Source: Roseateles_B flavus (GTDB lineage Bacteria > Pseudomonadota > Gammaproteobacteria > Burkholderiales > Burkholderiaceae_C). Taken from it: a stretch of 64,000 nt of DNA. The notes under the pieces are model-generated. The model did no database searches. It was given only the letters and a program-made list of their open reading frames with translations, and was not told where the DNA came from. Shown here piece after piece: positions 43,185 to 50,499 of the stretch (positions within the stretch are counted from its first letter, which is position 1; every line of letters starts with the position of its first letter). The position numbers and the translations under genes were made by a program. The stretch lies in the NCBI RefSeq assembly GCF_039872765.1, contig NZ_JBDPZC010000013.1, forward strand, positions 1 through 64,000, in the 5' to 3' direction.

Positions 43185-43718
43185 ATGAGTTCGCTGCGAG
43201 CCCTTCGCGCCGACATCACCACCCTAGCCGTGGATGCCATCGTCAACGCGGCCAACTCATCGCTGCTAGGTGGGGGTGGTGTCGACGGCGCCATCCATCG
43301 TGCCGCAGGACCGAAGCTGCTGGAGGCCTGCCGGGCGCTGGCCGGCTGCAAGACGGGGCAGGCCAAGATCACGCCCGGATTCAGGCTGCCGGCGTCGTAC
43401 GTGATCCACACGGTGGGCCCGGTCTGGCAAGGGGGTCACCAAGGAGAGGCGGCCTTGCTCGAGCGTTGCTACCTCAGCTGCCTGCACATCGCCCGTGAGA
43501 AGCGCTTGCGTTCGCTGGCCTTCCCGAGCCTCAGCACGGGAGCCTATGGCTACCCCATCCACCAGGCAGCCCAGATTGCCGTGGCCTGCGTTCGGCAGTG
43601 CTTGAGCGTCAAGGATGGGCCGCTGGACATTACCTTCTGCTGCTTCTCTGCGGCGGATCTGGCGATCTACGAAGCGCTGCTCGGCACCGCACCCCAGGCC
43701 GTGAGCGGCCCGCACTGA
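43185..43718 (+). CDS. Macrodomain protein (ADP-ribose/O-acetyl-ADP-ribose hydrolase type)
   Basis: 177 residues. The MacroD-type signature DAIVNAANSSLLGGGGVDG (residues 17-35), then CKTGQAKITPGFRLPASYV, HTVGP and FPSLSTGAYGYP are all intact. Such proteins remove ADP-ribose from acidic residues or deacetylate O-acetyl-ADP-ribose. An AAGGAG lies six bases before the ATG. Downstream of the NrtR-like gene, it could lower the pool of the regulator's own ligand. Confidence 0.92.
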   Translation: MSSLRALRADITTLAVDAIVNAANSSLLGGGGVDGAIHRAAGPKLLEACRALAGCKTGQAKITPGFRLPASYVIHTVGPVWQGGHQGEAALLERCYLSCLHIAREKRLRSLAFPSLSTGAYGYPIHQAAQIAVACVRQCLSVKDGPLDITFCCFSAADLAIYEALLGTAPQAVSGPH

Positions 43719-43815
43719 GTACGGCACCAGGGTATGGCGCTTGAGCACGGCGCCTGAGCACGGGCCCGGACGAATCGCCCAGGAAATGCCAGGCCGGGCG
43801 GGCGCCGGGACTCCT

Positions 43816-43845
43816 AAGAAGAAAGCCCCGGAGGCCGGGGCTTTC
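43816..43845 (-). terminator. Rho-independent terminator of nrdJ
   Basis: On the minus strand AAAGCCCCG and CGGGGCTTT pair around a five-base loop, followed by a T/C-rich tail. It lies 12 bases after the nrdJ stop and could also stop transcripts from the macrodomain side. Confidence 0.88.
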
Positions 43846-43856
43846 AGGGCGGGTTG

Positions 43857-46802
43857 TCAGCCGCACTGCCCCACATACCCGCAGGCCGTGCAGAAATCGC
43901 AGCCGTCCTTGTGGATCATGGTGGCATTGCCGCATTCCGGACAGGGCTTGCCGGCCATGGCGGGGATGGTGGCGCCGCCGCCGCTGAGCTTGGGGGCAGG
44001 CGCCTGCAGCAGGCCCATCTCGACCAGGGGCATGCCATGCTCGTCCAGGATGCCCAGCATGGCGTAGCGGTGGATCACCAGGCGAGCCACATAGGCCACG
44101 GTGGAGGGCCAGATCTGCTGGCGACGCTCACCGCTGAGGGTAGGCACCGGCGCCATGAAGTGGCCCAGGGGCTCACCCACATTGAGCAGCTTGCGCAGCT
44201 TCATGCCGATCCAGGCCGGATCCATCACGCGCATGTCCAGGGACAGCAGGCGCGCCATGCCGTCCAGGGCCTTGGGATAGTTGCCCGAGAAGCCCATGGC
44301 GCAGGGGCGGGTGATGTGGCCGCCGTCTGGCGTGGGCAGGGTCACCTCCTTCAGCGTGAGGGTGAACTGCTCGCCGGTGGCGGGGTTCTCGACGTCCACG
44401 GCCCAGGCCAGGGTGCCCATCGTGCTGGTGCGGGGTTCCTCGCGGCTGAACATGGCATCCAGCACGGGCGTGGGGCCGCCTTCCTGCAGGGCCCCCAGCT
44501 GCTCGCAGCGCCAGCGGATCACGGCCGCGGTGGCAGCGACCACGCCGGGGAAGAGGCGGCGCTCGCCGCCCGGCGGCACGGGCATCTCGAAGGAGCGCTC
44601 CTCGGCCACGGTGGCCAGCGCGTCCAGCTTGAGACGCAGCCAGGCCGCGTCATTGGTGCGCAGGTCCATGGACAGGGTCTTGGCCACGGCAGACAAGCCG
44701 CGCGGCTGCTCGGCGCCGTTGACCCACACCTCGAAGGGCAGGTTCTTGCCGAAGAGGCCGGCATCCGGGCCTTCGGCGGGCAGCTCGCCCACGAAGAGCG
44801 CGAAGTCGCCATGCGGGTGGCGGATCATGTAGCTCCAGGCCGGGTTGCCGTTGGGCAGCTCGGGCCGGCTGGGCCAGCGCAGCGAGGCCAGCACGGCATT
44901 GGGCAGGCGTTCCAGGCGCAGGCGGCGATTGGTGCCGTCCTCCTCGGACACCGGCTTGAGCGGCTCCGGCGTGGCCGTGGGCTCCACGCTCAGCACGGAA
45001 CCGAGCACGCTGTTGGGGCGGTAGGTGGCCAGGCCCTTGAGCCCGCTCTTCCAGGCCTGGGTGTAGAGGTCCTGGAAGTCGGCATAGGGATAGTCGGCCG
45101 GCACGTTCACCGTCTTGGAGATAGCCGTGTCCACATAGGGCGCCACCGCGGCGACCATGGAGGCATGGTCCGAGGCGGAGAGCTCCAGCGCGGTCACGAA
45201 GGCGTCAGACAGCGGCGCGTCCTTGCCGAAGAGGTGCCGGTACAGGCGCCAGGCGTGGTCCTCGACGGCGTATTCCTTGAAGCTGCCATCGGGCATGCGC
45301 TTCTTGCGGGTGTAGCTCCAGCTGAAGGCGGGCTCGATGCCGTTGGAGGCGTTGTCCGCGAAGGCCAGGCTGATGGTGCCGGTGGGCGCGATCGACAGCA
45401 GGTGCGAATTGCGCAGACCCTGGGCACGGATCTTGTCCTTCAGGCCCTGCGGCAGGCGCGAGGCGAAGTTGCCGCCGGAGAGGTACAGGTCGGCGTTGAA
45501 CAGCGGGAAGGCACCGCGCTCCAAGGCCAGGTCGGCGCTGGCATCGTAGGCAGCATTGCGCATGACCTCGCTGATGCGGCGGGCCATCTCGCGGGCGGCC
45601 TCGGTGTCATAGCGCAGATTCAGCATGACGAGGGTGTCACCCAGGCCCGTGAAGCCCAGGCCCACACGGCGCTTGTTGCTGGCCTCGTGGGCCTGCGCGG
45701 GCAGGGGCCAGGGGGTCACGTCCAGCACGTTGTCCAGCATGCGCGTGGCCGTGCGGCAGACCTCGGCAAAACCTTCCTCGTCGAAGCGGGCATCGGGGCC
45801 GAAGGCGTCCTGCACGAAGAGCGTGAGGTTCACCGAGCCCAGGCAGCAGCAGCCATAGGGCGGCAGGGGCTGCTCGGCGCAGGGGTTGGTGGCGTCGATG
45901 CGCTCGCAGTAGTAGAGGTTGTTGTCGTTGTTGATGCGGTCCAGGAAGAGCACGCCCGGCTCGGCGTGGTCATAAGTGGACTGCATGACCTGGTCCCACA
46001 GCTCGCGGGCGCGCAGCTTGCGGTAGACCCACAGGCCGTCACCGCGCTGGTAGGCACCGGCCTTCTTGAGCTTCTTGCCGGGCTCGGCCTTGTGGGTGAG
46101 CTCCACCTCGGCGTCAGCTTCCACAGCCTCCATGAAGGCGTCAGTCACGCCGATGGAGATGTTGAAGTTGCGCAGGTCGCCCTGGTCCTTGGCGTGAATG
46201 AACTCCTCGATGTCTGGATGGTCGCATCGCAGCACGCCCATCTGGGCGCCACGGCGGGCGCCGGCGGATTCCACGGTCTCGCAGCTGCGGTCGAACACGC
46301 GCATGTAGCTCACCGGACCGGAGGCACTGCTCTGGGTGGAGCCCACCCAGGCGCCCTTGGGGCGGATGCGGGAGAAGTCATAGCCCACGCCACCGCCGCG
46401 ACGCATGGTCTCGGCGGCTTCGGTCAGCGCGGTGTAGATGCCGGGCACACCGTCATCGGCCAGGGCGATGGAATCGCCCACCGGCTGCACGAAGCAATTG
46501 ATCAGCGTGGCGCTGAGCTCGGTGCCGGCGGCGGAATTGATGCGGCCGGCCGGCACAAAGCCTCGGCGCTGGGCTTCGAGGAACTTGGCTTCCCACTGGG
46601 CGCGGGCCTCGGGTGCCTCTGCCTGGGCCAGGGCACGGGCCACGCGGGCGCGGAGTTCGTCCAGGGTCTGCTCGTCGCCCTTGGCGTATTTCTCCAGCAG
46701 CACCTCGGCGCTGATGTCCTGGGCGGGCAGCGACGCCGCGGCAGCCAGGGGCACGAGGGAGGTGGTGGGCAAGTCGAGGGAGGCCTGGTTGGGCGGGGGC
46801 AT
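43857..46802 (-). CDS. nrdJ: Adenosylcobalamin-dependent (class II) ribonucleotide reductase
   Basis: 981 residues. It makes deoxyribonucleotides using a B12 radical without O2. Active-site features are TLINCFVQPVGDS, NPCAEQPLPPYG and SIAPTGTISLAFADN. After the catalytic barrel come TSCPD-type modules. The C-terminal zinc ribbon CPECG…CDFCTACG ends in GQCG, which carries the redox cysteines. The ATG at 46802 follows GGAGAG. No NrdR box or cobalamin riboswitch is evident upstream. Confidence 0.96.
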   Translation of the reverse strand: MPPPNQASLDLPTTSLVPLAAAASLPAQDISAEVLLEKYAKGDEQTLDELRARVARALAQAEAPEARAQWEAKFLEAQRRGFVPAGRINSAAGTELSATLINCFVQPVGDSIALADDGVPGIYTALTEAAETMRRGGGVGYDFSRIRPKGAWVGSTQSSASGPVSYMRVFDRSCETVESAGARRGAQMGVLRCDHPDIEEFIHAKDQGDLRNFNISIGVTDAFMEAVEADAEVELTHKAEPGKKLKKAGAYQRGDGLWVYRKLRARELWDQVMQSTYDHAEPGVLFLDRINNDNNLYYCERIDATNPCAEQPLPPYGCCCLGSVNLTLFVQDAFGPDARFDEEGFAEVCRTATRMLDNVLDVTPWPLPAQAHEASNKRRVGLGFTGLGDTLVMLNLRYDTEAAREMARRISEVMRNAAYDASADLALERGAFPLFNADLYLSGGNFASRLPQGLKDKIRAQGLRNSHLLSIAPTGTISLAFADNASNGIEPAFSWSYTRKKRMPDGSFKEYAVEDHAWRLYRHLFGKDAPLSDAFVTALELSASDHASMVAAVAPYVDTAISKTVNVPADYPYADFQDLYTQAWKSGLKGLATYRPNSVLGSVLSVEPTATPEPLKPVSEEDGTNRRLRLERLPNAVLASLRWPSRPELPNGNPAWSYMIRHPHGDFALFVGELPAEGPDAGLFGKNLPFEVWVNGAEQPRGLSAVAKTLSMDLRTNDAAWLRLKLDALATVAEERSFEMPVPPGGERRLFPGVVAATAAVIRWRCEQLGALQEGGPTPVLDAMFSREEPRTSTMGTLAWAVDVENPATGEQFTLTLKEVTLPTPDGGHITRPCAMGFSGNYPKALDGMARLLSLDMRVMDPAWIGMKLRKLLNVGEPLGHFMAPVPTLSGERRQQIWPSTVAYVARLVIHRYAMLGILDEHGMPLVEMGLLQAPAPKLSGGGATIPAMAGKPCPECGNATMIHKDGCDFCTACGYVGQCG

Positions 46803-47208
46803 GGAATCTCTCCGGATTTCTGATCGGTGATCGTTCGAATATGGCAGCGAATGCTCGTCGCAGGGGCTGCCGCGGGTTTTGACCCTGATCACTGAGCATG
46901 CATCCGGGCACCGCCCCGGGCAAGCCCCCAAAAATGCTTGTGAGTGGCCACTCGCGCTGGGTGCATTGTCCACCCGGAGCTCATCGAAAACCCCGAGAGC
47001 CCGGGGCTTGACGGACACCCCCGCAGGGGTGAGGGCTGCAGGGGCAGGCACAGAGGTTGATATACCGGCCCACCATACCCGGCATGCAGCCGCTCCAGGC
47101 CTGCAAAGGCGGCGGCCGCGCATGCGCAGCATCGCCCGAAAGCACGGGGGATCCCCTGAAAACAGCCGAAAGCGCCCGGCCGCAGATCGGCGGCGGTTCG
47201 CTCTCGAC
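46803..47208. other. Intergenic region upstream of nrdJ
   Basis: A 406-base gap with no supported gene. Read on the minus strand it holds a CACCCC-TGCG-GGGGTG hairpin at about 47015-47031, a terminator-like hairpin at 46987-47009, and AT-richer sequence near 46840-46850. The nrdJ promoter must lie here or nearer the gene. I looked for B12-box and NrdR-box sequences and did not find convincing ones. Confidence 0.5.
46987..47009 (-). terminator. Probable terminator downstream of the DUF1134 gene
   Basis: On the minus strand CCCCG-GGCTCT-CGGGG is followed by TTTTCG; with flanking A-T pairs and one wobble the stem extends to about eight pairs. It is 200 bases from the DUF1134 stop, so an attenuator in a long nrdJ leader is an alternative. 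Confidence 0.55.
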
Positions 47209-47826
47209 TCAGAAGGGGTTGTAGGACTTCTCGCGCCGGTAGTGGATGTAGCCCACGCTGGCCCCGGTGCGCAGGCCCACCCCCAGGCGGATGGGGGCCA
47301 GGGTGACCCCGTTGAGCCGCTGGTAGTTGATGCCGGCGCCGCCGATGTAGTACAGACTGCCTTCGACGCCGGGGAAGCGCTGGAAGATGGCCGCGGTATT
47401 GGGCAGGTGGTAGCACAGCGTGAAGACCTTGGATGCATTCGCGCCGAAGTCGAAGCCGATGGACGGCCCGGCCCAGTAGACACGGGCACCGCCGCCGCCC
47501 TTCATGATCAGCTGGCCGTCGCCGTAGCGCAGACCCACGGTCACCGCGGCCCCGGCTTCCTCGCCCTTGATGTAGGCATTGGGCCGCCCCTGCTCCTTGA
47601 AGGCCTTCTCGATGACCTTGGCCAGGCCCTCGGTGGTGCTGCCAAAGAACTCGGTGGCGGCCGTCAGGATGGAATCCTCGTCATAGGTGTCTTCCTTCTT
47701 GTCGGCGGCCAGGGCCAGGCCCGGCAGCAGCAGGCCGGCCCCCAGCGTGCCCAAGCCCTGCAGGGCCTCGCGACGCGCCGGGTCTGGCAAGGTTTGCAGG
47801 GATGCGGGGTGTCGGTTTCCGCTCAT
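47209..47826 (-). CDS. DUF1134-family exported protein
   Basis: 205 residues. A Tat-like or Sec signal (PARREALQGLGTLGAGLLLPGLALAA) precedes a conserved core: VYWAGPSIGFDFGANASKVF, RFPGVEGSLYYIGGAGINYQ, LAPIRLGVGLRTGASVGYIHY and a final YNPF. These match DUF1134, a proteobacterial periplasmic or lipid-associated family of unknown function. Single gene. Confidence 0.85.
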   Translation of the reverse strand: MSGNRHPASLQTLPDPARREALQGLGTLGAGLLLPGLALAADKKEDTYDEDSILTAATEFFGSTTEGLAKVIEKAFKEQGRPNAYIKGEEAGAAVTVGLRYGDGQLIMKGGGGARVYWAGPSIGFDFGANASKVFTLCYHLPNTAAIFQRFPGVEGSLYYIGGAGINYQRLNGVTLAPIRLGVGLRTGASVGYIHYRREKSYNPF

Positions 47827-48095
47827 CTAGGCCTCCTCGGCAAATTGGATTGCGCAACAATAGCGCAGACTTTGGCGCCGGGAAAACCACCAGCCGTGCC
47901 ACACACAAACCGTGACAAAGCACCAGCCCCGGCACTCGCGGCCGGGCAAGGGGCAGACCTACACTGCCGGGCACAAAAGTACAGGAGAGAGGGCACAAGA
48001 TGTCCGGAGGGATACTGCTTGCCGAGCGACCGTCAGCCACGCGAAGTGCTGCACCGTCGCCCATCCCATTTGCCACCCCACCGCGCGCACGCACC

Positions 48096-48530
48096 ATGAA
48101 CGCTGACATGCCCAAGCTGGCCCTGGCGCTTGAATATGCAGACATCGCGGCCGGCCTCTACATCGACGGCGGCAGCGACCACGCGGCGCGCCTGCTGGCG
48201 GGTGCGGCGGAGAAGCTGCTGGGTGACCTGGGGCGTCTGGTGATGTCCATGCCGGCCAAGGAGGAGGTCCAGCACCTGCTCACCGAGGTGGCGCTGAGCC
48301 ACGAGGCCCCGGTGGAGCTGCCGCGCAGCCACCTCAGCTCGCGCAACCGCCAGCCCTCGCTGGACCGCGTGAGCGAGCTGGGGGCCCTGCTGGACAGCGA
48401 GGCTCGCCAGGAGACCAGCGCCCTGCTGCGCGCCTGCTGGTACACCCTGGAATCCCTGGGCCTTGAGGCGGTCGCCCCCGACCGACTCGAGGAAGCCATT
48501 GAAATGAGCACGATCTACGCGCCGGATTGA
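48096..48530 (+). CDS. Conserved-looking hypothetical protein
   Basis: 144 residues, mostly helical, beginning MNADMPKLALALEYADIAAG. No family recognised. The ATG at 48096 is chosen on codon use: the in-frame extension to an ATG at 48000 uses rare codons, although it has the better upstream purine run. It lies 73 bases ahead of the PilZ gene in the same direction. Confidence 0.58.
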   Translation: MNADMPKLALALEYADIAAGLYIDGGSDHAARLLAGAAEKLLGDLGRLVMSMPAKEEVQHLLTEVALSHEAPVELPRSHLSSRNRQPSLDRVSELGALLDSEARQETSALLRACWYTLESLGLEAVAPDRLEEAIEMSTIYAPD

Positions 48531-48603
48531 GCCGGGCTCAAGGCGCACGGGCCCAGGCCCCTGCTAGCATGGTCTGATTGAAGTGCCACGGTCGGAGACC
48601 GCC

Positions 48604-48972
48604 ATGAACAAGCCCCAGGAACGCCGCCATTTCGCCCGTGTCAGCTTCGACGCGCCGGCCGAGCTGGTCACCGTCGACGCCCGGCTCAGCGTGGGCGTGC
48701 TGGACCTCTCGCTCAAGGGCGCGCTGCTGAAGCTCTCGGGCACCGACCTCGTCGGCATGGGCGAGCCCTGCCTCCTGTGCGTGCGCCTGGACGGCGGCGA
48801 CCAGCGCATCGTGATGGGTGCCGAGGTCGCCCACCTCGAAGGCGACCGGGCCGGCCTCATCCTTCGCAGCATCGACATCGAGAGCGTCACCCATCTGCGC
48901 CGCCTCATCGAGGTCAACCTGGGCGAGGCCCATCTGCTGGAGCGCGAGCTCAAGGCCCTGCTGGCCACCTGA
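48604..48972 (+). CDS. PilZ-domain protein
   Basis: 122 residues with the c-di-GMP-binding pattern: RRHFAR near the N-terminus (the RxxxR motif) and VLDLSLKGALL (the D/NxSxxG motif) about 20-30 residues later. It is a stand-alone PilZ receptor that probably links c-di-GMP to surface behaviour. The GFA gene follows 14 bases later. Confidence 0.88.
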   Translation: MNKPQERRHFARVSFDAPAELVTVDARLSVGVLDLSLKGALLKLSGTDLVGMGEPCLLCVRLDGGDQRIVMGAEVAHLEGDRAGLILRSIDIESVTHLRRLIEVNLGEAHLLERELKALLAT

Positions 48973-48986
48973 GCGCGCGGCAGGCC

Positions 48987-49430
48987 ATGGCCGCCACGCT
49001 CCACGGTTCCTGCCTGTGCCGGGGCGTGCGCTTCGCGCTGGACAGCCCGCCCCTCTTCATCAACCTCTGCCATTGCAGCCTGTGCCGCAAGCTCAGCGGC
49101 AGTGCCTTCGGCAGCTTTCTACATGCCGATGGCCTGGGCTTTCGCTGGCTGGAGGGTCAGGCCCTGGTGCGCAGCTACGAGTCCTCGCCCGGCAACTGGC
49201 GCGCCTTCTGCACGCGCTGCGGCAGCCTGATGCCCGTGCTGGAGGACGAGGGCCGCCACGCCATCGTGCCGGCAGGCAGCCTCGACGACGACCCGGGGCT
49301 CAGGCCGCTCGTACACATCCACTGCGCTTCCAAGGCCCCCTGGTACGCGCTGCCCGAGGACGGCCTGCCCCGCTTCGAGGCCTTTCCGCCTCCGGACTTC
49401 TGGCCTGCCACCCCAGGCGCGGAGGGCTGA
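48987..49430 (+). CDS. GFA-family zinc protein
   Basis: 147 residues. GSCLCRGVRF, CHCSLCRKLSG and CTRCGSLMP give the conserved Cys of the GFA/CENP-V fold, with AGSLDDDPGLRP near the end. It is a second GFA member, only loosely similar to the one at 19933. The enzymatic role is unproven. Confidence 0.86.
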   Translation: MAATLHGSCLCRGVRFALDSPPLFINLCHCSLCRKLSGSAFGSFLHADGLGFRWLEGQALVRSYESSPGNWRAFCTRCGSLMPVLEDEGRHAIVPAGSLDDDPGLRPLVHIHCASKAPWYALPEDGLPRFEAFPPPDFWPATPGAEG

Positions 49431-49439
49431 GCGCCGCGC

Positions 49440-50288
49440 TCACTCCAGGATGAAGCGCCGCAGCCGCTCGAAGGCGGCGGCGGGTTCATCGCGCCACACC
49501 CCATGGCCACAGGCCGGGAAGCGGGCCAGCTGCATGCAACGCGAAGGCAGGGCCTCCGCGATCTCCAGCGCATCCTGCAGCGGACAGACCGGGTCTTCCT
49601 CGCCGGCCACCACGAGCACGGGGCAGCGGGCACGGCTCAGGCCGGGCAGCAGCTGCATGTCCTGCATCTCGCCGCGGATGAAGTGCAGCAGGATGTCCAG
49701 CTTCAGCAGCGTGCGCTGCGCGGCCATGGGGTCGGTCTGCGGGGTCGCGGTGTAGAGGTCACGGCAGGCCTCCCAGTAGGCCGCAAAGGTCAGCGGCGTG
49801 GGCTCGGTCCAGAGACCGCGCACCTTGTCGCGCACGCCCTCGCCCCCGCGGCGCACAAAGCCCTCGACCTTGCGGTCCAGGCCCATGTGGTGCGAGGTGC
49901 TGGACAGGATCACCTTGCCCGGATGCTCCGGATGACGCTCGATGTAGCGCTGGGCCACGAAGCCGCCGAAACTCTGACCCAGCACGATGGGCTTGACGAT
50001 GCCCAGGGCCTCGCAGAGCCGGACGACGTCGTCGGCCCAGGTGTCCAGGGTCCATTCGCTGCTGGGGCGGGGGTCGCTGCGGCCATGGCCGCGGTGGTCG
50101 TAGTAGACGATCTGCGCCACATCGGCCAGGGCACTGAAGGCCGGCTTGAAGGCACTGTGGTCAAAGCCGGGCCCGCCATGCAACAGGATCAGCGTGGGCT
50201 TCTCCCGCATCCAGGCGCCATCGGGCACCAGGCCTTCTCCCTCGATATCCACGAACAGATGGACACCGGGCTCAATCTCGATTCTCAT
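49440..50288 (-). CDS. α/β-hydrolase, proline iminopeptidase-like
   Basis: 282 residues. The oxyanion motif is LLHGGPGFDH, the nucleophile GQSFGG, the acid in AGEEDPVCP and the catalytic His in PACGHGVW. HGGPG is typical of prolyl iminopeptidases and related amidases/esterases. No signal peptide. Convergent with the GFA gene; single gene. Confidence 0.88.
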   Translation of the reverse strand: MRIEIEPGVHLFVDIEGEGLVPDGAWMREKPTLILLHGGPGFDHSAFKPAFSALADVAQIVYYDHRGHGRSDPRPSSEWTLDTWADDVVRLCEALGIVKPIVLGQSFGGFVAQRYIERHPEHPGKVILSSTSHHMGLDRKVEGFVRRGGEGVRDKVRGLWTEPTPLTFAAYWEACRDLYTATPQTDPMAAQRTLLKLDILLHFIRGEMQDMQLLPGLSRARCPVLVVAGEEDPVCPLQDALEIAEALPSRCMQLARFPACGHGVWRDEPAAAFERLRRFILE

Positions 50289-50499
50289 GCTTCTCCTACT
50301 TCTCCGGGGGCGGGAGTCTATGCAAGTTCGACGACATCCGGCGCCCTCTGCACCGCACTTACATCTGCTTGCACTCCCAACCCCAGCCTCTCATGGTTGA
50401 TCCTGAGCCGCTGCTGTCGCCTGGATGACGCTCGCGCGGCCTTCGCTGACCACAATGCGTCCAGGCCCCATCCGGATGACTGCCCCAGAGGAAACCCCG

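Noticed and set aside
46803..47208. Cobalamin riboswitch or NrdR box upstream of nrdJ.
   Set aside because: I searched the minus-strand sequence for a B12-box-like GCCACTG and an ACAC-type NrdR palindrome and saw neither.
48000..48095. N-terminal extension of the 48096 gene from an ATG at 48000.
   Set aside because: The 32 extra codons have low third-position GC and include ATA and other rare codons, unlike the rest of the gene.
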